From Meghimatium bilineatum (taxonomy: Eukaryota > Mollusca > Gastropoda > Stylommatophora > Philomycidae): 64,000 bases of DNA. Below, piece after piece: positions 33,818 to 46,900 of this stretch (positions are counted from its first letter, which is position 1; each line of letters starts with the position of its first letter). The notes under the pieces were generated by a model that searched no databases, was not told the origin of the DNA, and was given only the letters and a program-made list of their open reading frames with translations. The stretch covers positions 32,753,723 through 32,817,722 of the forward strand of contig CM067318.1 of assembly GCA_034231615.1 (NCBI GenBank), read 5' to 3'. Position numbers and translations under genes: made by a program.

Positions 33818-34964
33818 AACACCCATAGCAGAGATGCAGAAAATGGGAAGAAAACTTGGCGAACGCAGAGACACAAAAGTACTAATTCAAGCAGAAAAGT
33901 TTCAGTGTATGCCAAGTCATCCAATGAAGGAAAGATTCCAAAATCTAGCAATGGGGCAACTGAAAAGGAGCAGCTTTATCCATCAAGCTAAACGACTCCG
34001 TAGACAACTTAGAGACCTACCTGAAGTTGACAGCCCCTTAAGGTCTGTACCAGAACAAACCCCGTGGAATGAAAGCCATGGAATGCCAATATACATTCAG
34101 ACCCATGTGAAAGGAATACTAAGCGAGGACGAACAGAACAGTGTGCAGCGAATGACAGTCACCCTCAGTTTCCTGGATGAGGAATATCCACAAGATATAT
34201 GGGTCAGAGTGTACACAGATGGGTCAGCACAGAATGCTGTGAGGAATGGAGGTGCAGGTGTATATATAGAATATCCACACAAGCCTAGAGATACAATCAG
34301 AACACCGACAGGAAAATTCTGCAATAATTATTATGCAGAAATCCAGGCAATTAGTGTGGCAGCTAAAAAACTGCTGAACTCCAACTCTGGCCTACAGCCT
34401 GTGGTATTCCTGACAGATGCAAGGTCAGTGCTTCAAGCTCTCCAGTCTGGAAAACTAACAGACTTAAAAAAACTACTTAGCGAATTGTCTTACCAGTATA
34501 GGGTAACCATGCAGTGGATACCCTATCACTGTGGAATACCAGGAAATGAAAAAGCAGACCAACTGGCTAAGGAAGGTGCTGCCGAAGACCAACCAGATAT
34601 ACCAATCACCTACCATCAGAAAAAACAGATGATCAAGTCAATAAGAAAGCCACAAACACCAACACAAGATGACTATCACATTATGAACAGATCAGAACAA
34701 GTTATAATTCTACGTCTCAGAACAGGACACAACCGACTCCGCAGTCACATGTATACAAAGTTCAAGATTGGCAACACGGCCATGTGTACATGTGGACAGG
34801 CAGCACAGAGTGCCAAACATATACTTCAAGAGTGTTCTGAGCATGAAACGCTGAGGCAGACATATTGGCCAGAGGAAACAACACTGGAATCAAAGCTCTA
34901 TGGGACACTGTATGAACTACAAAAGACAGTGAGTTTTATTAAGGAGACAGAATTACAGATATAG
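33818..34964 (+). pseudogene. LINE ORF2 part 3: RNase H and C-terminal zinc motif
   Basis: Resumes the LINE protein after the insertion (TPIAEMQKMGRKLGER). The RNase H fold has YTDGSAQNA (first Asp, about 34218), YYAEIQAI (Glu), FLTDARSVLQAL (Asp), then WIPYHCGIPGNEKADQLAKE (final Asp). All four catalytic acids are present. The C-X-C...H-X4-C motif and stop at 34962 follow. RNase H removes RNA from the hybrid during reverse transcription. This part has no stop or frameshift. Confidence 0.92.
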
Positions 34965-34998
34965 ACATGTTTCAAGTGAACGAAAGAAGAAGAAGAAG

Positions 34999-37900
34999 TC
35001 TACAATTTAAGTCTATTTTTTCTATAAGGCGAAAAAAAGTGTACATGGTCTAAATCCTGATTATATGTCTACAATTAAAGTCATTTTTTTCTACAAGGTG
35101 AAAAAAAGTGTACATGGTCAAAATCCTGATTATATATGTCTACAATTTGTCTATTTTTTCTACAAGGTGAAAAAAGTGTACATTGTCAAAATCCTGATTA
35201 TATATGTCTACAATTTGTCTATTTTTTCTATAAGGCGAAAAAAGTGTACATGGTCAAAATCCTGATTATATATGTCTACAATTGAAGTCTATTTTTTCTA
35301 CAAGGCGAAAAAAAGTGTACATGGTCAAAATCCTGATTTTATATGTCTACAATTTGTCTATTTTTTCTATAAGGTGAAAAAAAAGTGTACATGGTCAAAA
35401 TCCTGCTTGTCTACAAGTTGTCTATTTTTTCTACAAGGTGAAAAAAAGTGTACATGGTCAAAATCCTGATTATATATGTCTACAATTTGTCTATTTTTTC
35501 TATAAAGCGAAAAAAGTGTACATGGTCAAAATCATTATTATGTCTACAATTTAAGTCTATTTTTTCTATAAGGCGAAAAAAAGTGTACATGGTCTAAATC
35601 CTGACTATATGTCTACAATTTGTCTTTATTTATTCTACAAGGTGAAAAACAGTGTACATGGTTAAAATCCTGATTGTCTACAATTTGTCTATTTTTTCTA
35701 CAAGGTGAAAAAAAGTGTACATGGTCAAAATCCTGATTATATATGTCTACAATTTGCCTATTTTTTCTACAAGGTTAAAAAAAGTGTACATGGTCAAAAT
35801 CCTGATTATATATGTCTACAATTTGTCTATTTTTTCTATGAGGCGAAAAAGTGTACATGGTCAAAATCCTGATTATATATTTCTACAATTTAAGTATATT
35901 TTTTCTATAAGGCTAAAAAAAGTGTACACGGTCTAAATCCTGATTATATGTCAACAATTTGTCTATTTTTTCTACAAGGTGAAAAAAGTGTACATGGTTA
36001 AAATCCTGATTGTCTACAATTTAAGTATATTTTTTCTATAAGGCGAAAAAAAGTGTACATGGTCTAAATCCTGATTATATATGTCTACAATTTAAGTCTA
36101 TTTTTTCTATAAGGTGAAAAAAGTGTATATGGTCAAAATCCTGATTAAATATCTACAATCTTTTTTCTACAAGGTGAAAAAAAAGTGTACATGGTTAAAA
36201 TTCTGATTGTCTATAATTTGTCTATTTTTTCTACAAGGTGAAAAAAAGTGTACATGGTCAAAATCCTGATTATATATGCCTACAATTTGTCTAATTTTTC
36301 TATAAGGCGAAAAAAGTGTTCATGGTCAAAATCCTGATTATATGTCTACAATTTAAGTCTATTTTTTCTATAAGGCGAAAAAAGTGTACATGGTCTAAAT
36401 CCTGACTATATGTCTACAATTTGTCTTGATTTTTTCTACAAGGTGAAAAAAGTGTAATATGTTTAAAATCCTGATTGTCTACAATTTGTGTATTTTTTCT
36501 ACAAGGTGAAAAAAAGTGTACATTGTCAAAATCCTGATTATATATGTCTACAATTTGTCTATTTTTTCTATAAGGCGAAAAAAGTGTACATGGTCAAAAT
36601 CCTGATTATATATGTCTACAATTGAAGTCTATTTTTTCTACAAGGCGAAAAAAAGTGTACATGGTCAAAATCCTGATTTTATATGTCTACAATTTGTCTA
36701 TTTTTTCTATAAGGTGAAAAAAAAGTGTACATGGTCAAAATCCTGCTTGTCTACAAGTTGTCTATTTTTTCTACAAGGTGAAAAAAAGTGTACATGGTCA
36801 AAATCCTGATTATATATGTCTACAATTTGTCTATTTTTTCTATAAAGCGAAAAAAGTGTACATGGTCAAAATCATTATTATGTCTACAATTTAAGTCTAT
36901 TTTTTCTATAAGGCGAAAAAAAGTGTACATGGTCTAAATCCTGACTATATGTCTACAATTTGTCTTTATTTATTCTACAAGGTGAAAAACAGTGTACATG
37001 GTTAAAATCCTGATTGTCTACAATTTGTCTATTTTTTCTACAAGGTGAAAAAAAGTGTACATGGTCAAAATCCTGATTATATATGTCTACAATTTGCCTA
37101 TTTTTTCTACAAGGTTAAAAAAAGTGTACATGGTCAAAATCCTGATTATATATGTCTACAATTTGTCTATTTTTTCTATGAGGCGAAAAAGTGTACATGG
37201 TCAAAATCCTGATTATATATTTCTACAATTTAAGTATATTTTTTCTATAAGGCTAAAAAAAGTGTACACGGTCTAAATCCTGATTATATGTCAACAATTT
37301 GTCTATTTTTTCTACAAGGTGAAAAAAGTGTACATGGTTAAAATCCTGATTGTCTACAATTTAAGTATATTTTTTCTATAAGGCGAAAAAAAGTGTACAT
37401 GGTCTAAATCCTGATTATATATGTCTACAATTTAAGTCTATTTTTTCTATAAGGTGAAAAAAGTGTATATGGTCAAAATCCTGATTAAATATCTACAATC
37501 TTTTTTCTACAAGGTGAAAAAAAAGTGTACATGGTTAAAATTCTGATTGTCTATAATTTGTCTATTTTTTCTACAAGGTGAAAAAAAGTGTACATGGTCA
37601 AAATCCTGATTATATATGCCTACAATTTGTCTAATTTTTCTATAAGGCGAAAAAAGTGTTCATGGTCAAAATCCTGATTATATGTCTACAATTTAAGTCT
37701 ATTTTTTCTATAAGGCGAAAAAAGTGTACATGGTCTAAATCCTGACTATATGTCTACAATTTGTCTTGATTTTTTCTACAAGGTGAAAAAAGTGTAATAT
37801 GTTTAAAATCCTGATTGTCTACAATTTGTGTATTTTTTCTACAAGGTGAAAAAAAGTGTACATTGTCAAAATCCTGATTATATATGTCTACAATTTGTCT

Positions 37901-40900
37901 ATTTTTTCTATAAGGCGAAAAAAGTGTACATGGTCAAAATCCTGATTATATATGTCTACAATTGAAGTCTATTTTTTCTACAAGGCGAAAAAAAGTGTAC
38001 ATGGTCAAAATCCTGATTTTATATGTCTACAATTTGTCTATTTTTTCTATAAGGTGAAAAAAAAGTGTACATGGTCAAAATCCTGCTTGTCTACAAGTTG
38101 TCTATTTTTTCTACAAGGTGAAAAAAAGTGTACATGGTCAAAATCCTGATTATATATGTCTACAATTTGTCTATTTTTTCTATAAAGCGAAAAAAGTGTA
38201 CATGGTCAAAATCATTATTATGTCTACAATTTAAGTCTATTTTTTCTATAAGGCGAAAAAAAGTGTACATGGTCTAAATCCTGACTATATGTCTACAATT
38301 TGTCTTTATTTATTCTACAAGGTGAAAAACAGTGTACATGGTTAAAATCCTGATTGTCTACAATTTGTCTATTTTTTCTACAAGGTGAAAAAAAGTGTAC
38401 ATGGTCAAAATCCTGATTATATATTTCTACAATTTAAGTATATTTTTTCTATAAGGCTAAAAAAAGTGTACACGGTCTAAATCCTGATTATATGTCAACA
38501 ATTTGTCTATTTTTTCTACAAGGTGAAAAAAGTGTACATGGTTAAAATCCTGATTGTCTACAATTTAAGTATATTTTTTCTATAAGGCGAAAAAAAGTGT
38601 ACATGGTCTAAATCCTGATTATATATGTCTACAATTTAAGTCTATTTTTTCTATAAGGTGAAAAAAGTGTATATGGTCAAAATCCTGATTAAATATCTAC
38701 AATCTTTTTTCTACAAGGTGAAAAAAAAGTGTACATGGTTAAAATTCTGATTGTCTATAATTTGTCTATTTTTTCTACAAGGTGAAAAAAAGTGTACATG
38801 GTCAAAATCCTGATTATATATGCCTACAATTTGTCTAATTTTTCTATAAGGCGAAAAAAGTGTACATGTTCAAATTCCTGATTATATGTCCACAATTTAA
38901 GTCTATTTTTTCTATAAGGCGAAAAAAGTGTACATGGTCTAAATCCTGACTATATGTCTACAATTTGTCTTGATTTTTTCTACAAGGTGAAAAAAGTGTA
39001 ATATGTTTAAAATCCTGATTGTCTACAATTTGTGTATTTTTTCTACAAGGTGAAAAAAAGTGTACATGGTCAAAATCCTGATTATATATGTCTACAATTT
39101 GTCTATTTTTTCGATAAGGCGAAAAAAAGTGTACATGGTCAAAATCCTAATTATATGTCTCCAATTTAAGTCTATTTTTTCTATAAGGTGAGAAAAGTGT
39201 ACTTGGTTAAAATCCTGATTGTCTACAATTTGTCTATTTTTTCTATAAGGCGAAAAAAGTGTACATGGTCAAAATCTTGATTATATGTCTACAATTTAAG
39301 TCTATTTTTCTACAAGGTGAAAAAAAGTGTACATGGTTAAAATCCTGATTATATGTCTACAATTTGTCTGTTTTTTCTATAAGGCGAAAAAAGTGTACTT
39401 GGTCAAAATCCTGATTACATATGTCTACAATTTAAGTCTATTTTTTCTATAAGGCGAAAAAAGTGTACATGTTCAAATTCCTGATTATATGTCTACAATT
39501 TAAGTCTATTTTTTCTATAAGGCGAAAAAAGTGTACATGGTCAAAATCCTGATTGTCTATAATTTGTCTATTTTTTTCTACAAGGTGAAAAAAAGTGTAC
39601 ATAGTCAAAATCCTTATGGTCTACAATTTGTCTATTTTTTCTATAAGGCGAAAAAAGTGTACATGGTCAAAATCATGATTATATATCTACAATTTCTTTT
39701 TTCTACAAGGTGAACAAAAAGTGTACATTGTTAAAATTCTGATTGTCTATAATTTGTCTATTTTTTCTACAAGGTCGAAAAAAAGTGTACATAGTCAAAA
39801 TCCTGATTGTCTACAGTTTGTCTATTTTTTCTATAAGGCGAAAAAAGTGTACATGGTCAAAATCATGATTATATATCTACAATTTCTTTTTTCTACAAGG
39901 TGAACAAAAAGTGTACATTGTTAAAATTCTGATTGTCTATAATTTGTCTATTTTTTCTACAAGGTGAAAAAAGGTGTACATGGTCAAAATCATGATTATA
40001 TATCTACAATTTCTTTTTTCTACAAGGTGAACAAAAAGTGTACATTGTTAAAATTCTGATTGTCTACAATTTGTCTATTTTTTCTATAAGGCGAAAAAAG
40101 TGTACATGGTCTAAATCCTGACTATATGTCTACAATTTGTCTTTATTTTTTCTACAAGGTGAACAAAAGTGTACATGGTTAAAATCCTGATTGTCTACAA
40201 TTTGTCTTTATTTTCTACAAGGTGAAAAAAAGTGTACATGGTCAAAATCCTGATTATATATGTCTACAATTTGTCTATTTTTTCTATAAGGGAAATAAGT
40301 GTACATGGTCAAAATCCTGATTATATATGTCTACAATTTAAGTCTATTTTTTCTATAAGTCGAAAAAAGTGTACATGGTCTAAATCCTGATTATATGTCT
40401 ACAATTTGTCTTTATTTTTTCTACAAGGTGAAAAAAAGTGTACATGGTTAAAATCCTGATTGTCTACAATTTGTCTATTTTCCTATAAGGCGAAAAAAGT
40501 GTACCTGGTCAAAATCCTGATTATATATGTCTACAATTTAAGTCTATTTTTTCTATAAGTCGAAAAAAGTGTACATGGTCTAAATCCTGATTATATGTCT
40601 ACAATTTGTCTTTATTTTTTCTACAAGGTGAAAAAAGTGTACATGGTTAAAATCCTGATTGTCTACAATTTGTCTATTTTTTCTATAAGGCGAAAAAAGT
40701 GTACCTGGTCAAAATCCTGATTATATATGTCTACAATTTAATCTATTTTTTCTATAAGGCGAAAAAAGTGTACATGTTCAAATTCCTGATTATATGTCTA
40801 CAATTTAAGTCTATTTTTTCTATAAGGCGAAAAAAAGTGTCATGGTCAAAATCCTGATTACATATCTACAATTTCTTTTTTTCTACAAGGTGAAAAAAAG

Positions 40901-43900
40901 TGTACATAGTCAAAATCCTGATTGTCTACAATTTGTCTATTTTTTCTATAAGGCGAAAAAAGTGTACATGGTCAAAATCATGATTATATATCTACAATTT
41001 CTTTTTTCTACAAGGTGAACAAAAAGTGTACATTGTTAAAATTCTGATTGTCTATAATTTGTCTATTTTTTCTACAAGGTGAAAAAAAGTGTACATGGTC
41101 AAAATCCTGATTATATATGTCTACAATTTAAGTCTATTTTTTCTATAAGGCGAAAAAAGTGTACATGTTCAAATTCCTGATTATATGTCAACAATTTAAG
41201 TCTATTTTTTCTATAAGGAGAAAAAAGTGTACATGGTCAAAATCCTGATTACATATGTCTACAATTTAAGTCTATTTTTTCTATAAGGCGAAAAAAGTGT
41301 ACATGTTCAAATTCCTGATTATATGTCTACAATTTAAGTCTATTTTTTCTATAAGGCGAAAAAAGTGTACATGGTCAAAATCCTTATGGTCTACAATTTG
41401 TCTATTTTTTCTATAAGGCGAAAAAAGTGTACATGGTCAAAATCATGATTATATATCTACAATTTCTTTTTTGTACAAGGTGAACAAAAAGTGTACATTG
41501 TTAAAATTCTGATTGTCTATAATTTGTCTATTTTTTCTACAAGGTGAAAAAAAGTGTACATAGTCAAAATCCTGATTGTCTACAATTTGTCTATTTTTTC
41601 TATAAGGCGAAAAAAGTGTACATGGTCAAAATCATGATTATATATCTACAATTTCTTTTTTCTACAAGGTGAACAAAAAGTGTACATTGTTAAAATTCTG
41701 ATTGCCTATAATTTGTCTATTTTTTCTACAAGGTGAAAAAAGGTGTACATGGTCAAAATCATGATTATATATCTACAATTTCTTTTTTCTACAAGGTGAA
41801 CAAAAAGTGTACATTGTTAAAATTCTGATTGTCTACAATTTGTCTATTTTTTCTATAAGGCGAAAAAAGTGTACATGGTCTAAATCCTGACTATATGTCT
41901 ACAATTTGTCTTTATTTTTTCTACAAGGTGAACAAAAGTGTACATGGTTAAAATCCTGATTGTCTACAATTTGTCTTTATTTTCTACAAGGTGAAAAAAA
42001 GTGTACATGGTCAAAATCCTGATTATATATGTGTACAATTTGTCTATTTTTTCTATAAGGGAAATAAGTGTACATGTTCAAAATCCTGATTATATATGTC
42101 AACAATTTAAGTCTATTTTTTCTATAAGTCGAAAAAAGTGTACATGGTCTAAATCCTGATTATATGTCTACAATTTGTCTTTATTTTTTCTTCAAGGTGA
42201 AAAAAAGTGTACATGGTTAAAATCCTGATTGTCTACAATTTGTCTATTTTCCTATAAGGCGAAAAAAGTGTACCTGGTCAAAATCCTGATTATACATGTC
42301 TACAATTTAAATCTATTTTTTCTATAAGGCGAAAAAAGTGTACATGTTCAAATTCCTGATTATATGTCCACAATTTAAGTCTATTTTTTCTATAAGGCGA
42401 AAAAAGTGTACATGGTCAAAATCCTGATTACATATCTACAATTTCTTTTTTCTACAAGGTGAACAAAAAGTGTACATGGTTAAAATTCTGATTGTCTATA
42501 ATTTGTCTATTTTTTCTACAAGGTGAAAAAAAGTGTACATAGTCAAAATCCTGATTGTCTACAATTTGTCTATTTTTTCTATAAGGCGAAAAAAGTGTAC
42601 ATGGTCAAAATCATGATTATATATCGACAATTTCTTTTTTCTACAAGGTGAACAAAAAGTGTACATTGTTAAAATTCTGATTGTCTATAATTTGTCTATT
42701 TTTTCTACAAGGTGAAAAAAAGTGTACATGGTCAAAATCATGATTATATATCTACAATTTCTTTTTTCTACAAGGTGAACAAAAAGTGTACATTGTTAAA
42801 ATTCTGATTGTCTATAATTTGTCTATTTTTTCTACAAGGTGAAAAAAAGTGTACATGGTCAAATTCCTGATTATATGTCTACAATTTAAGTCTATTTTTT
42901 CTATAAGGCGAAAAAAGTGTACATGGTCTAAATCCTGACTATATGTCTACAATTTGTCTTGATTTTTTCTACAAGGTGAAAAAAGTGTAATATGTTTAAA
43001 ATCCTGATTGTCTACAATTTGTGTATTTTTTCTACAAGGTGAAAAAAAGTGTACATGGTCAAAATCCTGATTATATATGTCTACAATTTGTCTATTTTTT
43101 CGATAAGGCGAAAAAAAGTGTACATGGTCAAAATCCTAATTATATGTCTCCAATTTAAGTCTATTTTTTCTATAAGGTGAGAAAAGTGTACATGGTTAAA
43201 ATCCTGATTGTCTACAATTTGTCTATTTTTTCTATAAGGCGAAAAAAGTGTACATGGTCAAAATCCTGATTATATGTCTACAATTTAAGTCTATCTTTTC
43301 TATAAGGCGAAAAAAGTGTACATGTTCAAATTCCTGATTATATGTCTACAATTTAAGTCTATTTTTTCTATAAGGCGAAAAAAGTGTACATGGTCAAAAT
43401 CCTGATTACATATCTACAATTTCTTTTTTCTACAAGGTGAACAAAAAGTGTACATTGTTAAAATTCTGATTGTCTATAATTTGTCTATTTTTTAATTAAG
43501 GCGAAAAAAGTGTACATGGTCAAAATCATGATTATATATCTACAATTTCTTTTTTCTACAAGGTGAACAAAAAGTGTACATTGTTAAAATTCTGATTGTC
43601 TATAATTTGTCTATTTTTTCTACAAGGTGAAAAAAGGTGTACATGGTCAAAATCATGATTATATATCTACAATTTCTTTTTTCTACAAGGTGAACAAAAA
43701 GTGTACATTGTTAAAATTCTGATTGTCTATAATTTGTCTATTTTTTCTACAAGGTGAAAAAAGGTGTACATGGTCAAAATCCTGATTATATATGTCTACA
43801 ATTTGTCTATTTTTTCTATAAGGCGAAAAAAGTGTACATGGTCTAAATCCTGACTATATGTCTACAATTTGTCTTTATTTTTTCTACAAGGTGAACAAAA

Positions 43901-46900
43901 GTGTACATGGTTAAAATCCTGATTGTCTACAATTTGTCTATTTTTTCTACAAGGTGAAAAAAGTGTACATGGTCAAAATCCTGATTATATATGTCTACAA
44001 TTTGTCTATTTTTTCTATAAGGGAAATAAGTGTACATGGTCAAAATCCTGATTATATATGTCTACAATTTAAGTCTATTTTTTCTATAAGTCGAAAAAAG
44101 TGTACATGGTCTAAATCCTGATTATATGTCTACAATTTGTCTTTATTTTTTCTACAAGGTGAAAAAAAGTGTACATGGTTAAAATCCTGATTGTCTACAA
44201 TTTGTCTATTTTTTTTAAAGGCGAAAAAAGTGTACCTGGTCAAAATCCTGATTATATATGTCTACAATTTAAGTCTATTTTTTCTATAAGGCGAAAAAAG
44301 TGTACATGTTCAAATTCCTGATTATATGTCTACAATTTAAGTCTATTTTTTCTATAAGGCGAAAAAAGTGTACATGGTCAAAATCCTGATTACATATCTA
44401 CAATTTCTTTTTTCTACAAGGTGAAAAAAAGTGTACATGGTCAAAATCCTGATTGTCTACAATTTGTCTATTTTTTCTATAAGGCGAAAAAAGTGTACAT
44501 GGTCAAAATCATGATTATATATCTACAATGTCTTTTTTCTACAAGGTGAACAAAAAGTGTACATTGTTAAAATTCTGATTGTCTATAATTTGTCTATTTT
44601 TTCTACAAGGTGAAAAAAAGTGTACATGGTCAAAATCCTGATTATATATGTCTACAATTTGTCTATTTTTTCTATAAGGCGAAAAAGTGTACCTGGTCAA
44701 AATCCTGATTATATATGTCTACAATTTAAGTCTATTTTTTCTATAAGGCGAAAAAAGTGTACATGTTCAAATTCCTGATTATATGTCTACAATTTAAGTC
44801 AATTTTTTCTATAAGGCGAAAAAAGTGTACATGGTCAAAATCCTGATTGTCTATAATTTGTCTATTTTTTCTACAAGGTGAAAAAAAATGTACATAGTCA
44901 AAATCCTTATGGTCTACAATTTGTCTATTTTTTCTATAAGGCGAAAAAAGTGTACATGGTCAAAATCCTGATTATATATGTCTACAATTTGTCTATTTTT
45001 TCTATAAGGCGAAAAAAGTGTACCTGGTCAAAATCCTGATTATATATGTCTACAATTTAAGTCTATTTTTTCTATAAGGCGAAAAAAGTGTACATGGTCA
45101 AAATCCTGATTATATGTCTACAATTTAAGTCTATTTTTTCTATAAGGCGAAAAAAGTGTACATGGTCAAAATCCTGATTACATATGTCTAAAATTTAAGT
45201 CTATTTTTTTTATAAGGCGAAAAAAGTGTACATGTTCAAATTCCTGATTATATGTCTACAATTTAAGTCTATTTTTTCTATAAGGCGAAAAAAGTGTACA
45301 TGGTCAAAATCCTGATTGTATATAATTTGTCTATTTTTTCTACAAGGTGAAAAAAAGTGTACATAGTCAAAATCCTTATGGTCTACAATTTGTCTATTTT
45401 TTCTATAAGGCGAAAAAAGTGTACATGGTCAAAATCATGATTATATATCTACACTTTCTTTTTTCTACAAGGTGAACAAAAAGTGTACATTGTTAAAATT
45501 CTGATTGTCTATAATTTGTTTATTTTTTCTACAAGGTGAAAAAAAGTGTACATATTCAAAATCCTGATTGTCTACAATTTGTCTATTTTTTCTATAAGGC
45601 GAAAAAAGTGTACATGGTCAAAATCATGATTATATATCTACAATTTCTTTTTTCTACAAGGTGAACAAAAAGTGTACATTGTTAAAATTCTGATTGTCTA
45701 TAATTTGTCTATTTTTTCTACAAGGTGAAAAAAGGTGTACATGGTCAAAATCATGATTATATATCTACAATTTCTTTTTTCTACAAGGTGAACAAAAAGT
45801 GTACATTGTTAAAATTCTGATTGTCTATAATTTGTCTATTTTTTCTACAAGGTGAAAAAAGTGTACATGGTCAAAATCCTGATTATATATGTCTACAATT
45901 TGTCTATTTTTTCTATAAGGCGAAAAAAGTGTACATGGTCTAAATGCTGACTATATGTCTACAATTTGTCTTTATTTTTTCTACAAGGTGAACAAAAGTG
46001 TACATGGTTAAAATCCTGATTGTCTACAATTTGTCTTTATTTTCTACAAGGTGAAAAAAGTGTACATGGTCAAAATCCTGATTATATATGTGTACAATTT
46101 GTCTATTTTTTCTATAAGGGAAATAAGTGTACATGGTCAAAATCCTGATTATATATGTCTACAATTTGTCTTTATTTTTTCTACAAGGTGAAAAAAAGTG
46201 TACATGGTTAAAATCCTGATTGTCTACAATTTGTCTATTTTCCTATAAGGCGAAAAAAGTGTACCTGGTCAAAATCCTGATTATATATGTCTACAATTTA
46301 AGTCTATTTTTTCTATAAGTCGAAAAAAGTGTACATGGTCTAAATCCTGATTATATGTCTACAATTTGTCTTTATTTTTTCTACAAGGTGAAAAAAAGTG
46401 TACATGGTTAAAATCCTGATTGTCTACAATTTGTCTATTTTTTCTATAAGGCGAAAAAAGTGTACCTGGTCAAAATCCTGATTATATATGTCTACAATTT
46501 AAGTCTATTTTTTCTATAAGGCGAAAAAAGTGTACATGTTCAAATTCCTGATTATATGTCTACAATTTAAGTCTATTTTTTCTATAAGGCGAAAAAAGTG
46601 TACATGGTCAAAATCCTGATTACATATCTACAATTTCTTTTTTCTACAAGGTGAACAAAAAGTGTACATTGTTAAAATTCTGATTGTCTATAATTTGTCT
46701 ATTTTTTCTACAAGGTGAAAAAAAGTGTACATGGTCAAAATCATGATTATATATCTACAATTTCTTTTTTCTACAAGGTGAACAAAAAGTGTACATTGTT
46801 AAAATTCTGATTGTCTATAATTTGTCTATTTTTTCTACAAGGTGAAAAAAAGTGTACATGGTCAAAATCCTGATTATATATGTCTACAATTTGTCTATTT

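Larger units (their letters stand above)
30350..34998 (+). mobile_element. Non-LTR retrotransposon (LINE, I/Nimb-like with RNase H), 5'-truncated and interrupted
   Basis: About 3.4 kb of LINE sequence around the 1.2-kb insertion. Domain order is endonuclease C-terminal part, reverse transcriptase, RNase H, then a C-X-C-X8-H-X4-C zinc motif (CTCGQAAQSAKHILQEC). This is the ORF2 layout of LINEs of the I group. The 3' end is GTGAACGAAAGAAGAAGAAG, a GAA-repeat tail, immediately followed by the ~68-bp satellite. ORF1 and the endonuclease N-terminus are missing. No target duplication was found around the whole element. Confidence 0.9.

Noticed and set aside
35065-39903. Open frames of 60-73 codons repeated along the ~68-bp satellite (MSTIEVYFFYKAKKSVHGQN and similar).
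   Set aside because: They are translations of an AT-rich tandem repeat whose period is not a multiple of three. They recur only because the higher-order repeat recurs.
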